A stretch of 64,000 bases of DNA, taken from Nocardioides iriomotensis (GTDB lineage: Bacteria > Actinomycetota > Actinomycetes > Propionibacteriales > Nocardioidaceae). Where the stretch lies: NCBI RefSeq assembly GCF_004168035.1, contig NZ_SDPU01000020.1:1-64000 (forward strand). Reading direction: 5' to 3'. Both the position numbers and the translations under genes were made by a program. The notes under the pieces were generated by a model. The model saw nothing but the letters and a program-made list of their open reading frames with translations, ran no database searches and was not told where the DNA came from. Below, in pieces: positions 31,564-41,378 of the stretch; positions within the stretch are counted from its first letter, which is position 1; each line of letters begins with the position of its first letter.

Positions 31564-31575
31564 TAGGTTCGGAGC
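31564..31575 (+). promoter_or_regulatory. Leaderless -10 box of the acyl-CoA synthetase gene
   Basis: TAGGTT (31564-31569) ends 7 bp before the ATG at 31576, the spacing expected when transcription begins at the start codon. GGAG lies too close to the ATG to act as a normal ribosome site. Confidence 0.55.
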
Positions 31576-33225
31576 ATGACGACCTCGGAGTCCTCCGTTT
31601 TGTCCGAAGCGCGCGGAGAGACCACGCCGCCGCTGATCGAGGAGACGATCGGAGCGAACCTCACGCGCATCGCGCGCGAGCACGCCGACCGCGAGGCGCT
31701 GGTCGAGGTCGCGAGCGGGCGGCGGTGGACCTACGCCGAGCTCGACGCCGACGTCGACCGGGTCGCGCGCGGACTGCTCGCCGGCGGCATCGCCAAGGGC
31801 GACCGGGTGGGGATCTGGTCGCCCAACTGCGCGGAGTGGACGCTGGTGCAGTACGCCACCGCGAAGATCGGCGCGATCCTGGTCAACGTCAACCCGGCGT
31901 ACCGGACCCACGAGCTGGCCTACGTCCTCAACCAGTCCGGTTTGCGGCTTCTGGTGTCGGCGACGGACTTCAAGACCAGTGACTACCGCGCGATGGTCGG
32001 CGAGGTCCGTGAGCAGGCGGACGCGCTGGACCGCGTCGTCTTCCTCGGTACGCCCGACTGGGACGAGCTGCTCGCGGCGGGGGAGGACCTCCCGGCCGAC
32101 GCTGTGGGCGAGCGGATGGCCACGCTGGAGAACACCGACCCGATCAACATCCAGTACACCTCCGGCACGACCGGCTTCCCCAAGGGCGCGACGCTGTCGC
32201 ACCGGAACATCCTGAACAACGGGTTCTTCACGACCGAGCTGATCAACTTCACGCACGAGGACCGGCTCGCGATCCCGGTGCCCTTCTACCACTGCTTCGG
32301 CATGGTGATGGGCAACCTCGGCTGCACCACGCACGGCGCGGCCATGGTCATCCCGGCGCCCGGCTTCGACCCCGGCATCACGCTGCAGGCCGTGCAGGAC
32401 GAGCGCTGCACCGGCGTGTACGGCGTGCCGACGATGTTCATCGCGATGCTGAGCCACGCCGACTTCGACTCGTTCGACCTGTCCTCGCTGCGCACCGGCG
32501 TCATGGCCGGCTCGATCTGCCCGGTCGAGGTGATGAAGCGCTGCGTGAACGACATGCACATGGCCGAGGTGTCCATCGCCTACGGCATGACCGAGACGTC
32601 GCCGGTCTCGTGCCAGACCCGCAGCGACGACGACCTCGACCGCCGTACCGCCACCATCGGCCGGGTCCACCCGCACGTCGAGATCAAGATCGTCGACCCG
32701 GTGAGCGGGGAGACCGTGCCGCGCGGGGAGCCGGGCGAGCTGTGCACGCGCGGCTACTCGGTGATGATCGGCTACTGGGACGACCCGGAGAAGACCGCCG
32801 AGGCCGTCGACGCCGACGGCTGGATGCACACCGGCGACCTCGCGGAGATGCGCGAGGACGGCTACTGCAACATCGTCGGCCGGATCAAGGACATGGTCAT
32901 CCGCGGTGGCGAGAACATCTACCCGCGCGAGATCGAGGAGTTCCTCTACACCCACCCCGACATCGAGGACGTGCAGGTGATCGGCGTCCCCGACGAGAAG
33001 TACGGCGAGGAGCTCTGCGCCTGGATCAAGATGAAGGACGCCGGCACTGGTCCCCGTCGCCCCCTCGATGCCGATGCCGTGCGGGAGTTCGCGACCGGCA
33101 AGCTCGCGCACTACAAGATCCCGCGCTACGTGATGGTCGTCGAGGAGTTCCCGATGACCGTGACCGGCAAGATCCGCAAGGTGCAGATGCGTGAGGAGAC
33201 CGCCGACAAGCTCGGCCTCGCCTGA
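31576..33225 (+). CDS. Fatty-acyl-CoA synthetase (AMP-binding family)
   Basis: 549 residues. It forms an acyl-adenylate and transfers the acyl group to CoA. The ATP-binding loop [11 protein letters not shown] is at about residues 193-203; YGMTETSP, the hinge [19 protein letters not shown] and the C-terminal catalytic Lys in TVTGKIRK are all present. The [12 protein letters not shown] sequence is characteristic of medium- to long-chain ligases (FadD type). Substrate length cannot be set from sequence. Confidence 0.93.
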   Translation: MTTSESSVLSEARGETTPPLIEETIGANLTRIAREHADREALVEVASGRRWTYAELDADVDRVARGLLAGGIAKGDRVGIWSPNCAEWTLVQYATAKIGAILVNVNPAYRTHELAYVLNQSGLRLLVSATDFKTSDYRAMVGEVREQADALDRVVFLGTPDWDELLAAGEDLPADAVGERMATLENTDPINIQYTSGTTGFPKGATLSHRNILNNGFFTTELINFTHEDRLAIPVPFYHCFGMVMGNLGCTTHGAAMVIPAPGFDPGITLQAVQDERCTGVYGVPTMFIAMLSHADFDSFDLSSLRTGVMAGSICPVEVMKRCVNDMHMAEVSIAYGMTETSPVSCQTRSDDDLDRRTATIGRVHPHVEIKIVDPVSGETVPRGEPGELCTRGYSVMIGYWDDPEKTAEAVDADGWMHTGDLAEMREDGYCNIVGRIKDMVIRGGENIYPREIEEFLYTHPDIEDVQVIGVPDEKYGEELCAWIKMKDAGTGPRRPLDADAVREFATGKLAHYKIPRYVMVVEEFPMTVTGKIRKVQMREETADKLGLA

Positions 33226-33292
33226 CTCACGGTTCGGTCCTGCGCAGGGCGTCGCGACGTGCCGGTCGTGCGTCGGGCGAGGGGCCGGGGAA

Positions 33293-33329
33293 GATCGGCA
33301 CCCGGTCAGGCACCTGTGCGGTGCCGATC
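33293..33329. terminator. Bidirectional terminator between convergent genes
   Basis: GATCGGCACC (33293-33302) and GGTGCCGATC (33320-33329) form a perfect 10-bp stem in the 109-bp gap between the acyl-CoA synthetase and the subtilase. Confidence 0.75.
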
Positions 33330-33334
33330 GTGCG

Positions 33335-36214
33335 TCAGCCGATGCGCAGGTAGGTGCGGCGGTCGCTGCCGGCGTACTGCACGACCGCGAGCCACTGCTG
33401 CGTGGTGTCGAGGCCGTCCCAGCCGAGGGTGTAGCCGAACTCGTCCCCGGGGCGCGACGGCGCGGTCCCGGGCGTGACGGTCAGCGGGCTGCCGCCGGTC
33501 GCGCCGACGACCCAGCTCGTCAGGGAGGCGGTGGCGGTGGACCCGTTGCCGGCGCGGGCGGCGTTGACGAGCACGCGGTAGGTGCCGGGCTCGGGGTCGT
33601 CGACGGTGGCCACCGCGTCGGCGGCCCCGCTGGTCGTCGCCGTGACGAGGGCGCCGTCGCGGTAGACGTACAGGTCGAAGTCGTCGCCGGCGCTACGCGC
33701 GGTCACCTCGAACCGTGCGGCGACCACGCCGTCCGGGACGCTGACGTCGGTGGCGAAGGTGTCGGCGTCCGGATCGGGCGTCGCGGCGTCGAAGGAGCCC
33801 GGCCGCAGGCTGAGGCCGACCGGGTTGGCGCCGACGAGACCGCTGGCGGTCACGTCGACCGGGGTGCCGCGTCCGCTGCGGCCGGTGACCGGCAGCGAGC
33901 CGCTCGGGGCGTCGGAGCCGACCTCGCCGGGCGCGGAGACGACGGCGGTGCGCACCACGACGGGCATCCGGGCCTGGTGGCTGAGGCCGGTCCAGGTGAT
34001 CGCGCCGCGGCTGAAGTCGGTTGTCGGCGCGTCGGGGGAGGCGACCAGCCGGATCCGCACCCGACGCGAGTCGCCGGGCCCCAGCGTCACGACCGACGGC
34101 CGGACCCGGGCGCTCACGCCGGGGAGGCCGGAGATCGAGGCGGTGTAGGTCTCGGTGGTCTCCGCGACGTTGGTGAGCCGTCGCACGACGCTGGTTCGGC
34201 CGAGCAGCGAGCCGACGGCGACGGACGGGACGTTGAGGTCCTGCGGACGGACGTCGCCGCGCAGGAACGCGCGCCACGCGGCCGGGCCGGCGTCGACGAC
34301 GAGCCCGGGGTCGAGGAAGCGCGACGGGTCGACGTGGCCGGCGCCCTGGGCGAACGTGTCCGCGCCGCCCTGGACGTCGTACGCCGTCATCGTCATCGCC
34401 GAGCGGATCCGGGCCGGCGACCAGGACGGGTGCTGCGCCCGCACCAGCGCGGCGAGGCCCGCGACGTGCGCCGTGCTGACCGACGTGCCGGACATCAGGT
34501 CCCACAGCCGGCCGGACGCGCCGGGCGGGGCGGTCGCGCCGACGACGGCGACGCCGGGCGCGGTCAGGTCGGGCTTGAGCACGTCGCCGCCGGCGACCGG
34601 GCCGCGCGCGGAGAACCCGGCGACGGTCGGCACCGGCACGTCCTCGCTCGCCGACGCGTCCAGCGCCACCCGGGCGTCGTCGCCGGCGTCGCGCACGTAG
34701 GCCTCGACCGACGCGGCGTCGGCGGCGTCGAGGTGGACGGTGGGGACGGCGTGCACGTCGGCGTCGACGCTGTCGGGATGCGTGTTGGCGAGCACCATGC
34801 CGACGCCGCCGGCCTGGGCGACGGCCGTGGACTTGTCGACGCGGGCGATCACGCCGCGCTCGCAGACCACGACGGCACCCTGCACCGTGGCGGCGTCGAG
34901 CCGGCCCTCCTCGCAGCGGGCGGCGGCGTCGGGCGGCGCACCGGCGGCGGCCGCGTCCCGGGCGAGCACCACGCGGGTCTCGGGCAGCGAGCGGCGCGCC
35001 GTCATGGCGCCGACGTAGGACGTGCCGTCGGGCAGGCGTACGGCGCCCTGGTGGAGGCGCGACGTGCTCGCCGCCACGGTGGTCACCCACGGCGCCGTGT
35101 TGCCGACCGTGCCGGGGTCGGGGCCGTTGTTGCCGGCCGCCGCGGCGACGAAGACGCCGGCGGCGGTGGCACCCAGGAATGCCCGCGAGACCGAGTCGCC
35201 CGGGTCGTCCGCGCCGGAGACCGAGTAGTTGAGGACGTCCACGCCGTCGGCGACCGCGCGGTCGATGGCCGCGACGGTGTCGGCGGTGGCGCAACCGTCG
35301 TCGCCGGGGTCGGGCGCGGTCCAGCACGCCTTGTAGACCGCGATCCGCGCGGCAGGCGCGACCCCGGTGTCGCGACCGAACCGCTGGCCGTCGACGGTCA
35401 CCTCCACGTCGCGCGCACCGGCGACGACCGAGGCGGCGTGCGAGCCGTGCCCGGTCGTGTCGCGTGGCGAGAGCACCTCGGTGCTGGCCAGCCGGTCGAC
35501 GCCGAAGCCGCGCACGAACCAGCGAGCCGACACCACCCGTCCGTTGCAGTCGGAGGCGCTCCAGCGCTCGGCCGACGCGCACGCGCCGTGGAAGCCGGGC
35601 ACGCCCTTGGCCTGGCCGGGCCGGGCCTGCGCGAGGCCTTCGAAGCTCGGGTTGTCCGGCCAGAGGCCGGTGTCGACGACGCCGACGACGACACCGCGTC
35701 CGGCGTCGTGCACGCCGCCGACCTGCCGCCAGGCCCCGCCGGCATCGTCGAGGTCGAGGAAGCGCGAGTCGTCGGAGGCGGTGCGCCGGGTGGTGCTGCG
35801 CTCCACGAGCAGCACGTCGTCGCGGGCGCGGAGCGCCTTGACCTGGCCGCCGTCGAGCACGGCGGCGAAGCCGTTGAGCGCGGTCGTGTAGCGGTACAGG
35901 ACCTCGGGCGAGCCGATCGCCTCGATCACCCGGTCCTGCCGCTCCCGCAGCCGGGCCCGGTAGGCCGTCACGCCGGGCTCGGTGCGGTCGAACCGCTCGC
36001 CCGCCGCGGGCCGGGTCGTGCGGTGGGCCGCCGCCGGCTGCCCGGCGAGCGTGACGACGTACAGCCCCGGCCGGGTGGCGTGGACCGGACCGGCAGCGGG
36101 CGCGGCGGCCTGGACACTGGCCGTCGTCGGGACCGCGAGAGCCCCGGCCGCGAGCAGCACGCCGATGACCGCGCCGAGGGCGCGGTTGGTACGGGTGCGA
36201 CGACGGGGGTCCAC
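33335..36214 (-). CDS. Secreted subtilisin-like serine protease (S8 family)
   Basis: 959 residues with a signal peptide (to about residue 36) and an inhibitor-I9-like propeptide. Catalytic triad: Asp in VVDTGLWPDNP (near 179), His in TTGHGSHAA (near 254), Ser in MSGTSVSTAH (near 577), with the oxyanion Asn in AAAGNNGPD. A protease-associated-type insertion separates the His and Ser regions (about 360-480). After residue 640 come Fn3-like and a PPC-like beta domain (DDFDLYVYRDG). GTG 36214 has GAAGG upstream. Likely extracellular nutrient acquisition or surface processing. Confidence 0.92.
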   Translation of the reverse strand: MDPRRRTRTNRALGAVIGVLLAAGALAVPTTASVQAAAPAAGPVHATRPGLYVVTLAGQPAAAHRTTRPAAGERFDRTEPGVTAYRARLRERQDRVIEAIGSPEVLYRYTTALNGFAAVLDGGQVKALRARDDVLLVERSTTRRTASDDSRFLDLDDAGGAWRQVGGVHDAGRGVVVGVVDTGLWPDNPSFEGLAQARPGQAKGVPGFHGACASAERWSASDCNGRVVSARWFVRGFGVDRLASTEVLSPRDTTGHGSHAASVVAGARDVEVTVDGQRFGRDTGVAPAARIAVYKACWTAPDPGDDGCATADTVAAIDRAVADGVDVLNYSVSGADDPGDSVSRAFLGATAAGVFVAAAAGNNGPDPGTVGNTAPWVTTVAASTSRLHQGAVRLPDGTSYVGAMTARRSLPETRVVLARDAAAAGAPPDAAARCEEGRLDAATVQGAVVVCERGVIARVDKSTAVAQAGGVGMVLANTHPDSVDADVHAVPTVHLDAADAASVEAYVRDAGDDARVALDASASEDVPVPTVAGFSARGPVAGGDVLKPDLTAPGVAVVGATAPPGASGRLWDLMSGTSVSTAHVAGLAALVRAQHPSWSPARIRSAMTMTAYDVQGGADTFAQGAGHVDPSRFLDPGLVVDAGPAAWRAFLRGDVRPQDLNVPSVAVGSLLGRTSVVRRLTNVAETTETYTASISGLPGVSARVRPSVVTLGPGDSRRVRIRLVASPDAPTTDFSRGAITWTGLSHQARMPVVVRTAVVSAPGEVGSDAPSGSLPVTGRSGRGTPVDVTASGLVGANPVGLSLRPGSFDAATPDPDADTFATDVSVPDGVVAARFEVTARSAGDDFDLYVYRDGALVTATTSGAADAVATVDDPEPGTYRVLVNAARAGNGSTATASLTSWVVGATGGSPLTVTPGTAPSRPGDEFGYTLGWDGLDTTQQWLAVVQYAGSDRRTYLRIG

Positions 36215-36312
36215 GGGCGTGCCTTCGTTCGAGAGGCACCTATGGTCCCAGGGGCCTCACTGGTAAGCAACGGGTGGCCCGCCCGCACCTCCGGGGGCGC
36301 CTGGCGGCCACC

Positions 36313-36324
36313 TACAGTTGCTGC
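36313..36324 (+). promoter_or_regulatory. Leaderless -10 box of the HAD-LarE gene
   Basis: TACAGT (36313-36318) ends 7 bp before GTG 36325, and no ribosome site is present. The protease promoter must lie in the same 110-bp divergent gap. Confidence 0.6.
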
Positions 36325-37767
36325 GTGACCGCCGCGCCCCTCGTCGTCGGGTTCGACCTCGACATGACGCTCATCGACACCCGTCCCGGGTTCGCGGCGA
36401 CCCTCCAGGCGCTCAGCGACGAGACCGGTGTCGTGATGGACGTGGCCGGCATGTGCGAGAACCTCGGCCCGCCCCTCGACCACCTGCTCTCGCCGTACTT
36501 CCCGGTCGAGCAGGTGCAGCCGCTCATCGACCGGTTCCGGGAGATCTACCCCGACATCGCGGTCCCGCCGACCCTCGCGCTCGCCGGCGCGCACGACGCG
36601 CTCGCGGCCGTCCGTCGGCACGGCGGTACGTCGGTGCTGGTCACCGGCAAGTTCACCCGCAACGCCGTGCTCCACGTCGAGGCGCTCGCGTTCGACGTCG
36701 ACCACGTCGTCGGCGAGGTGTGGGGCGTCGGCAAGGCGGGGGTGCTCACCGAGCACGGTGCCCGCGTGTACGTCGGCGACCACGTCCACGACGTCGAGGG
36801 AGCCCGGGCCGCCGGCGCGTTGAGCGTCTCGGTGCTCAGCGGGGGCTGCACCGCCGAGGAGCTGCGCGCAGCGGGCACGGACGTGCTGCTGGAGAGCCTC
36901 GACGAGTTCCCGGCCTGGCTGGAGGCGCACGTGCTCGAGACGCGTCTCGCCGCGCTCGAGGAGGACCTGCGGCGGCGCGGGTCCGTGCTCGTCGCCTTCT
37001 CCGGCGGCGCCGACAGCGCGTTCCTGCTGGCCGCGGCCGTGCGCGCGCTCGGGCCCGGCCACGTCGCCGCCGCGACGGCGTACTCCGACTCGCTCCCCGT
37101 GGCCGAGCGCGACCCCGCCCGGGCGTTCGCGGAGTCGCTCGGCGTCCGGGTGCTGACCCCACGCACGCACGAGATGGAGCGCGAGGGCTACCGGGCCAAC
37201 GCGGCGGACCGCTGCTACTTCTGCAAGGCCGAGCTGCTCGACGTGCTCACGCCGCTCGCCGCCGAGCACAGCCTCGCGCACGTCGCGACGGGCACCAACG
37301 CCGACGACGTGGTCGCCGGCTTCCGGCCGGGCATCCGCGCCGCCGACGAGCGCGGCGCCGTCACCCCGCTCGCCGACGCCGGGCTCACCAAGGCGCAGGT
37401 GCGGGCCGCGTCGCGCGCCTGGGACCTGCCGACCTGGGACAAGCCGGCCGCGGCCTGCCTGTCCTCGCGGGTGGCGTACGGCGTGGAGGTGACCCCGCAC
37501 CGGCTCGCCCGCGTCGAGCGGGCCGAGGTCGCGGCCCGTGCCGCCCTCGCCGACGTCGGCATCGAGGTGCGCGACCTCCGGGTGCGCGACCTGGGCGACG
37601 CGGCCCGGCTCGAGGTCGACGCCGCCGCGGTGCCCGCCGTCGAGGCCGCTCCCGACGTGCTCGCCGCGGTCCGTGCCGCCGGGTTCGACGCGGTCGAGCT
37701 CGACCCCCGTGGCTTCCGCTCGGGCGCGATGAACGAGCGTCTCGCGGATCCCGACCGCTACCGCTAG
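36325..37767 (+). CDS. larE: Fusion of a HAD phosphatase and a LarE-type sulfur transferase
   Basis: 480 residues. Residues 1 to about 195 are a haloacid-dehalogenase-like hydrolase: DLDMTLIDT (nucleophile Asp), VTGKF (motif II/III), [11 protein letters not shown] (motif IV). Residues about 200-480 match LarE, the ATP-dependent sulfur donor for the nickel-pincer cofactor of lactate racemase: PP-loop [12 protein letters not shown] (near 222), [17 protein letters not shown], and [11 protein letters not shown], where the sacrificial Cys is expected. LarB and LarC partners are not in the window. The start is GTG with a leaderless -10 box. Confidence 0.87.
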   Translation: MTAAPLVVGFDLDMTLIDTRPGFAATLQALSDETGVVMDVAGMCENLGPPLDHLLSPYFPVEQVQPLIDRFREIYPDIAVPPTLALAGAHDALAAVRRHGGTSVLVTGKFTRNAVLHVEALAFDVDHVVGEVWGVGKAGVLTEHGARVYVGDHVHDVEGARAAGALSVSVLSGGCTAEELRAAGTDVLLESLDEFPAWLEAHVLETRLAALEEDLRRRGSVLVAFSGGADSAFLLAAAVRALGPGHVAAATAYSDSLPVAERDPARAFAESLGVRVLTPRTHEMEREGYRANAADRCYFCKAELLDVLTPLAAEHSLAHVATGTNADDVVAGFRPGIRAADERGAVTPLADAGLTKAQVRAASRAWDLPTWDKPAAACLSSRVAYGVEVTPHRLARVERAEVAARAALADVGIEVRDLRVRDLGDAARLEVDAAAVPAVEAAPDVLAAVRAAGFDAVELDPRGFRSGAMNERLADPDRYR

Positions 37768-37879
37768 CTCACCCGAATCCCAGGTGAACGGCGGCCACCG
37801 GTCGCCGTACGCTAGGCATTTCCACCCCCGCACGACTCCGCGGCACCCCCGCGGACCGAGAACAGATGAGGTCATCGCC

Positions 37880-38263
37880 GTGCCGACTGGCAAGGTCAAG
37901 TGGTACGACGCCGAGAAGGGATTCGGCTTCCTCTCGCAGGACGAGGGCGGCGACGTCTACGTCCGCAACGACGCGCTGCCCGCCGGCGTGACGACGCTGA
38001 AGGCGGGCACCCGGGTGGAGTTCGGCATCGCCCAGGGCCGGCGCGGCGACCAGGCCCTCCAGGTGCGGCTGCTCGAGCCGGCCCAGTCGGTGTCGAAGGG
38101 GATGCGCCGCAAGCCGGCCGACATGGTCACGATCGTCGAAGACCTCTACCGCCTGCTGGAGAACATCGAGAAGGGCTACCGCAACGGGCGGCACCCCGAC
38201 CCGAAGACCGCCAAGCCGACGGCCAAGCTGCTGCGCGCGCTCGCCGACGAGCTGGAGCTCTAA
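37880..38263 (+). CDS. Cold-shock-domain protein with a C-terminal extension
   Basis: 127 residues. The first 67 are a cold-shock domain ([14 protein letters not shown], then VYVRND) with both RNA-binding motifs. The extra C-terminal 55 residues (basic then helical) are typical of the longer actinobacterial Csp form. GTG 37880 follows a GAGG with 9-base spacing. It acts as an RNA chaperone; its stop overlaps the convergent MFS gene's stop by 4 bp. Confidence 0.9.
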   Translation: MPTGKVKWYDAEKGFGFLSQDEGGDVYVRNDALPAGVTTLKAGTRVEFGIAQGRRGDQALQVRLLEPAQSVSKGMRRKPADMVTIVEDLYRLLENIEKGYRNGRHPDPKTAKPTAKLLRALADELEL

Positions 38264-39711
38264 CCCCCGCGGGTCGACGCCACCGGTTCCTCGCGCTCCG
38301 GCGCGGGGTCGCGGTGGCGCAGCGTGCTGAGCACGAACGCCGACCAGAGCACGAGCACGGCGGCGGTCACGCCCAGGCCGATCTCGGGCACCAGCGGCAG
38401 CCCGATGCCGAGGAAGCCACCCACCACCCAGGACAGCTGGAGCAGCGTCTCGGACCGGGCGAACGCGCTCGCGCGGGTGCGCTCGGGCACCTCGCGCTGG
38501 ATCAGCGCGTCGAGGGAGAGCTTGCCGAACGACTGGGCCAGGCCGGCGGTCAGGCCGAGGAGCACGGCGGTCGGCAGCCCGTAGAACACCGCGACGACCA
38601 CGGTGACCACGGCGTCGGCGAGCAGCGCCACGACGACGGTGATCTCCGGGCGCACGTTGCGCAGGATCGAGCCGAGCGTGATGCCGATCGTGCTGCCGAG
38701 GCCGGCCGCGCCGATCACGAGGCCGAGCAGCAGCTCGGGACGCGCCTCCCAGCCCGGGAACGGCTCGTCGCGCAGCAGGAACGCCATGAACATCGTCAGG
38801 AAGCCCGACAGCAGCCGCAGCCCGGCGTTGCTGCGCAGCCCCAGGACGACCGCCCGCGGCACGGCCGGGCGCTTCCGGCGCCGCCACATCGGCTCCCGGT
38901 CACCGGCGGCGTGGTCGACCTGGGCGGGCAGCAGGATCGCCAGGATCGTGCCGCCGACGAACACCAGGAACGCGTAGCGCAGCGACCACTCCGCCCCCAG
39001 CGTCGACGCCCCGATCGCGATGGGGGCGGAGACGGCCGCGCCCGCGACGCCGGCCAGCGAGATCCGGGAGTTGGCCTTGACCAGGTTGAGCCGGTCCGGC
39101 AGCAGCCGAGGTACGGCGGCGGCCCGGGTGACGCCGTACGCCTTCGAGGCGACGAGGCAGCCCAGCGCCGCCGGGAAGAGCGCGGCCGACTCCGACACGA
39201 CCGCGTCGGCCAGCACCCAGCACAGGAAGCCACGCAGCGCCATCGTGGCGCCGATCGCCCAGCGACGGCCCTGGCCGTAGCGGTCGAGGAACGGCCCGAT
39301 CAGCGGCGCGACGATCGCGAACGGGAGCATGGTCAGGCCGAGGAACATCGCCACCTGACCGCGCGCCTGCTCGGTCGGCACCTGGAAGAACAGCGTGCCG
39401 GCCAGCGAGATCGCCACCGCCGCGTCGCCGGCGGCGTTGAACGCGTGCAGCTCGATCAGCCGGTACAGCCCGCTCTGGCCGGCCCCCTCCGCGCTGCTGG
39501 CCCGGCGGGCCTGGCGGAGCGTGAAGCCGGCCGCCGTACCCGTGGCCTGGCCGGCGCGCCGAGCACCCTCCGCCGACCACGACCCCACCCGACGCACGCC
39601 GCGGCCGGTCGCGGCCGCGGCCCGGGAGGCGCCGCGCCCGGCGGCGCGGGCCCGGTCGCCGGCCGACGACCGGGTCGGGCCCGGGGTGTCGTCGGCGTGC
39701 TCGTCGGCCAT
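38260..39711 (-). CDS. MFS transporter with an Ala/Arg-rich cytoplasmic N-terminus
   Basis: 483 residues with about twelve membrane segments from residue 85 on. The first 75 residues are charged and low-complexity, so presumably cytoplasmic. MFS signatures such as [16 protein letters not shown] between helices are visible. Substrate is unknown. The start (ATG 39711) lies beside a perfect 14-bp tandem repeat that reaches to within 7 bp of the start. Confidence 0.85.
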   Translation of the reverse strand: MADEHADDTPGPTRSSAGDRARAAGRGASRAAAATGRGVRRVGSWSAEGARRAGQATGTAAGFTLRQARRASSAEGAGQSGLYRLIELHAFNAAGDAAVAISLAGTLFFQVPTEQARGQVAMFLGLTMLPFAIVAPLIGPFLDRYGQGRRWAIGATMALRGFLCWVLADAVVSESAALFPAALGCLVASKAYGVTRAAAVPRLLPDRLNLVKANSRISLAGVAGAAVSAPIAIGASTLGAEWSLRYAFLVFVGGTILAILLPAQVDHAAGDREPMWRRRKRPAVPRAVVLGLRSNAGLRLLSGFLTMFMAFLLRDEPFPGWEARPELLLGLVIGAAGLGSTIGITLGSILRNVRPEITVVVALLADAVVTVVVAVFYGLPTAVLLGLTAGLAQSFGKLSLDALIQREVPERTRASAFARSETLLQLSWVVGGFLGIGLPLVPEIGLGVTAAVLVLWSAFVLSTLRHRDPAPEREEPVASTRGG

Positions 39712-39717
39712 GACCCC

Positions 39718-39745
39718 ATCTTGCCCAACGGATCTTGCCCAACGG
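39718..39745. repeat. Perfect 2 x 14-bp tandem repeat in a divergent promoter region
   Basis: ATCTTGCCCAACGG occurs twice in a row (39718-39731 and 39732-39745), between the MFS gene (minus) and the DUF3027 gene (plus). On the minus strand each copy reads TTGGGCAAGAT, so a duplicated -10 or operator half is possible. Confidence 0.8.
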
Positions 39746-39798
39746 ATCCGACGGCCCGGCGCGACAACCGGCCACCTGGTGAGGAACAATCGATCCTC

Positions 39799-40590
39799 GT
39801 GACTGTCGAGGCGCCCACCAAGCCCAAGGCCGCGAAGGTCGGCAAGGCCGACTCCGTCGGCATGAAGGCCGTCGACGCCGCCCGCGAGGCGCTGCTCCAG
39901 GCCGTCGACGTGGTCGACGTGGGGGAGCACCTCGGTCACGTCGCCGAGGACGACCGGGTCGTCACGCACTTCTTCGCCTGCGTCCGGCCGGGCTACAGCG
40001 GCTGGCGCTGGTCGGTGACCGTCGCCCGCGCGCCGCGGCAGAAGACCGTCACCATCGACGAGGTCGTGCTGCTGCCCGGCGACGAGGCCATCGTCGCCCC
40101 GGCCTGGGTGCCCTACCGCGACCGGATCAAGCCCGGCGACCTCAGCCCCGGCGACCTGCTGCCCACCGACGAGGACGACCCGCGGCTGGTCCCCGGCTAC
40201 ACCGCCGGCGACGACGTGGTCGACCAGGACAGCGTCCGCGAGCTCGCCCACGAGGTCGGGCTCGGCCGTCCCCGCGTGCTGTCGCTCGAGGGCCGCGACC
40301 TGGCCGCGCAGCGCTGGTACGACGGCTCCCACGGCCCCGAGGCGGCCATCGCGCAGTCGGCGCCCGGCGCCTGCGGGTCGTGCGGCTTCCTGGTCCGGCT
40401 CGCCGGCCCGATGTCGACGCTGTTCGGTGTCTGCGCCAACGCCTACGCCAACGACGACGGCCGCGTGGTCTCCTTCGACCACGGCTGCGGCGCGCACTCC
40501 GAGGCGCGGCTCTCGCGCAAGAACCTCCCGCAGCCCCTTCCCGAGCCGGTCCTCGACACCCTCACCTGGGACGACCTCGACCAGTTCTGA
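39799..40590 (+). CDS. DUF3027 family protein
   Basis: 263 residues, start GTG 39799. It matches the actinobacterial DUF3027 family: HFFACVRPGYSGWRWSVTV, VLLPGDEAIVAPAWVPYRDR and a C-terminal Cys-containing block (GACGSCGFLVRL, then FGVCANAYANDDGR, then HGCGAHSE). The four Cys and one His could form a metal site. Function is not established in the family. Its position beside DUF2530 and an AzgA permease is common in actinobacteria (established knowledge, not tested here). Confidence 0.88.
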   Translation: MTVEAPTKPKAAKVGKADSVGMKAVDAAREALLQAVDVVDVGEHLGHVAEDDRVVTHFFACVRPGYSGWRWSVTVARAPRQKTVTIDEVVLLPGDEAIVAPAWVPYRDRIKPGDLSPGDLLPTDEDDPRLVPGYTAGDDVVDQDSVRELAHEVGLGRPRVLSLEGRDLAAQRWYDGSHGPEAAIAQSAPGACGSCGFLVRLAGPMSTLFGVCANAYANDDGRVVSFDHGCGAHSEARLSRKNLPQPLPEPVLDTLTWDDLDQF

Positions 40591-40600
40591 GTGTGGTCAC

Positions 40601-40690
40601 AGACCGGCCCACGATCCCGCACCTGGACACAGACCGGCCCACGGCCCGGCACCTGAATACAGACCCGCCCACGATCCCGCAAGGTGAGGG
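40601..40690. repeat. Three 30-bp tandem repeats after the DUF3027 gene
   Basis: Units start at 40601, 40631 and 40661, each opening AGACC(C/G)GCCCACG. Copies 1 and 2 are nearly identical; copy 3 differs at a few bases near its end. They begin 10 bp after the DUF3027 stop codon and end in a hairpin. Confidence 0.8.
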
Positions 40691-40744
40691 GGCCATTGCC
40701 TGGAGCGAGCCGCTAGGCGAGGGACGGGCAATTGACCCCTCACC
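40683..40744. terminator. Large hairpin between convergent DUF3027 and DUF2530 genes
   Basis: GGTGAGGGG (40683-40691) pairs with CCCCTCACC (40736-40744), and ATTGCC (40695-40700) with GGCAAT (40727-40732), split by a 3x3 internal loop. This 62-nt structure may be a bidirectional terminator or a small RNA. The right arm on the complement reads GAGGGGTCAATTG, a core also found in the hairpin at 45946-46008. Confidence 0.7.
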
Positions 40745-40832
40745 GCCCGGCAGGAAGATCACGCACGCAGGGACCGCGGAAGCCTGTCTGAAAGCCAGCC
40801 ACAGCTGCTCGAAGAGCCAGCCAGAGGCCGGA

Positions 40833-41183
40833 TCAGTTGGTGGGGTCCAGCGAGACCTTGCCGGGCTCCCGGTTCGCCCGCCGGTTGCGGCGACGGCGGC
40901 AGTAGTCCCAGCCGATGACGCCCAGCCCGAACCCGGCCAGGCAGGTCCACAGCCACCACAGCCGGTCGGCCTCGGCCAGCCGCCCGGCGAACGGCAGCAG
41001 CATCACGAACCCGAGCAGCCACAGGCCGGAGCCGACCGCCACGGTGCGCACGCCGTCGACGTCGAGCGGGTCGACGTCGGCCACGATGTAGGTGCGCTTG
41101 CCGATCTCGTGCGTCTTCAGCTCGGCCGACTCGTCCGCGGGCACGCCGGAGGCGTCGTGCGGGTGCTCGGCGGGCTGGTCCAC
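40833..41183 (-). CDS. DUF2530 family membrane protein
   Basis: 116 residues with two membrane helices (GSGLWLLGFVMLLPF and WWLWTCLAGFGLGVIGW) separated by a short loop, and an Arg-rich C-terminus. The N-terminal 30 residues are acidic and polar. It belongs to the DUF2530 family of small actinobacterial membrane proteins. GTG 41183 lies 7 bases after a good -10 box TAGATT (minus strand 41195-41190), so the transcript is likely leaderless. Role unknown. Confidence 0.85.
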   Translation of the reverse strand: MDQPAEHPHDASGVPADESAELKTHEIGKRTYIVADVDPLDVDGVRTVAVGSGLWLLGFVMLLPFAGRLAEADRLWWLWTCLAGFGLGVIGWDYCRRRRNRRANREPGKVSLDPTN

Positions 41184-41189
41184 GCGACG

Positions 41190-41195
41190 AATCTA
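41190..41195 (-). promoter_or_regulatory. Leaderless -10 box of the DUF2530 gene
   Basis: TAGATT on the minus strand ends 7 bp before the GTG start at 41183. No -35 match at 17 bp. Confidence 0.55.
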
Positions 41196-41378
41196 TCCCG
41201 CCGGTCGTGCGCCGGGTGAGACCGCCCTCCTGGCAGCACGCCCGAAACGTCGGATCTGGCAACATACGTGTCGCTGACGCCGGTTTCGCCCCGGCGTGAG
41301 CGTCTTCCCCGGCTTCCCCACGGCTCTGCGTTCGTCCCTGCTTCCATCACCCCTCCCTGCCCGAGGAGAGTCCCGAGA

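Noticed and set aside
40601-40690. CRISPR array
   Set aside because: Repeats are contiguous with no spacers and there are no cas genes in the window.
41184-41378. Purine riboswitch before the AzgA-like permease
   Set aside because: No three-way junction pattern or conserved loop sequences could be found.
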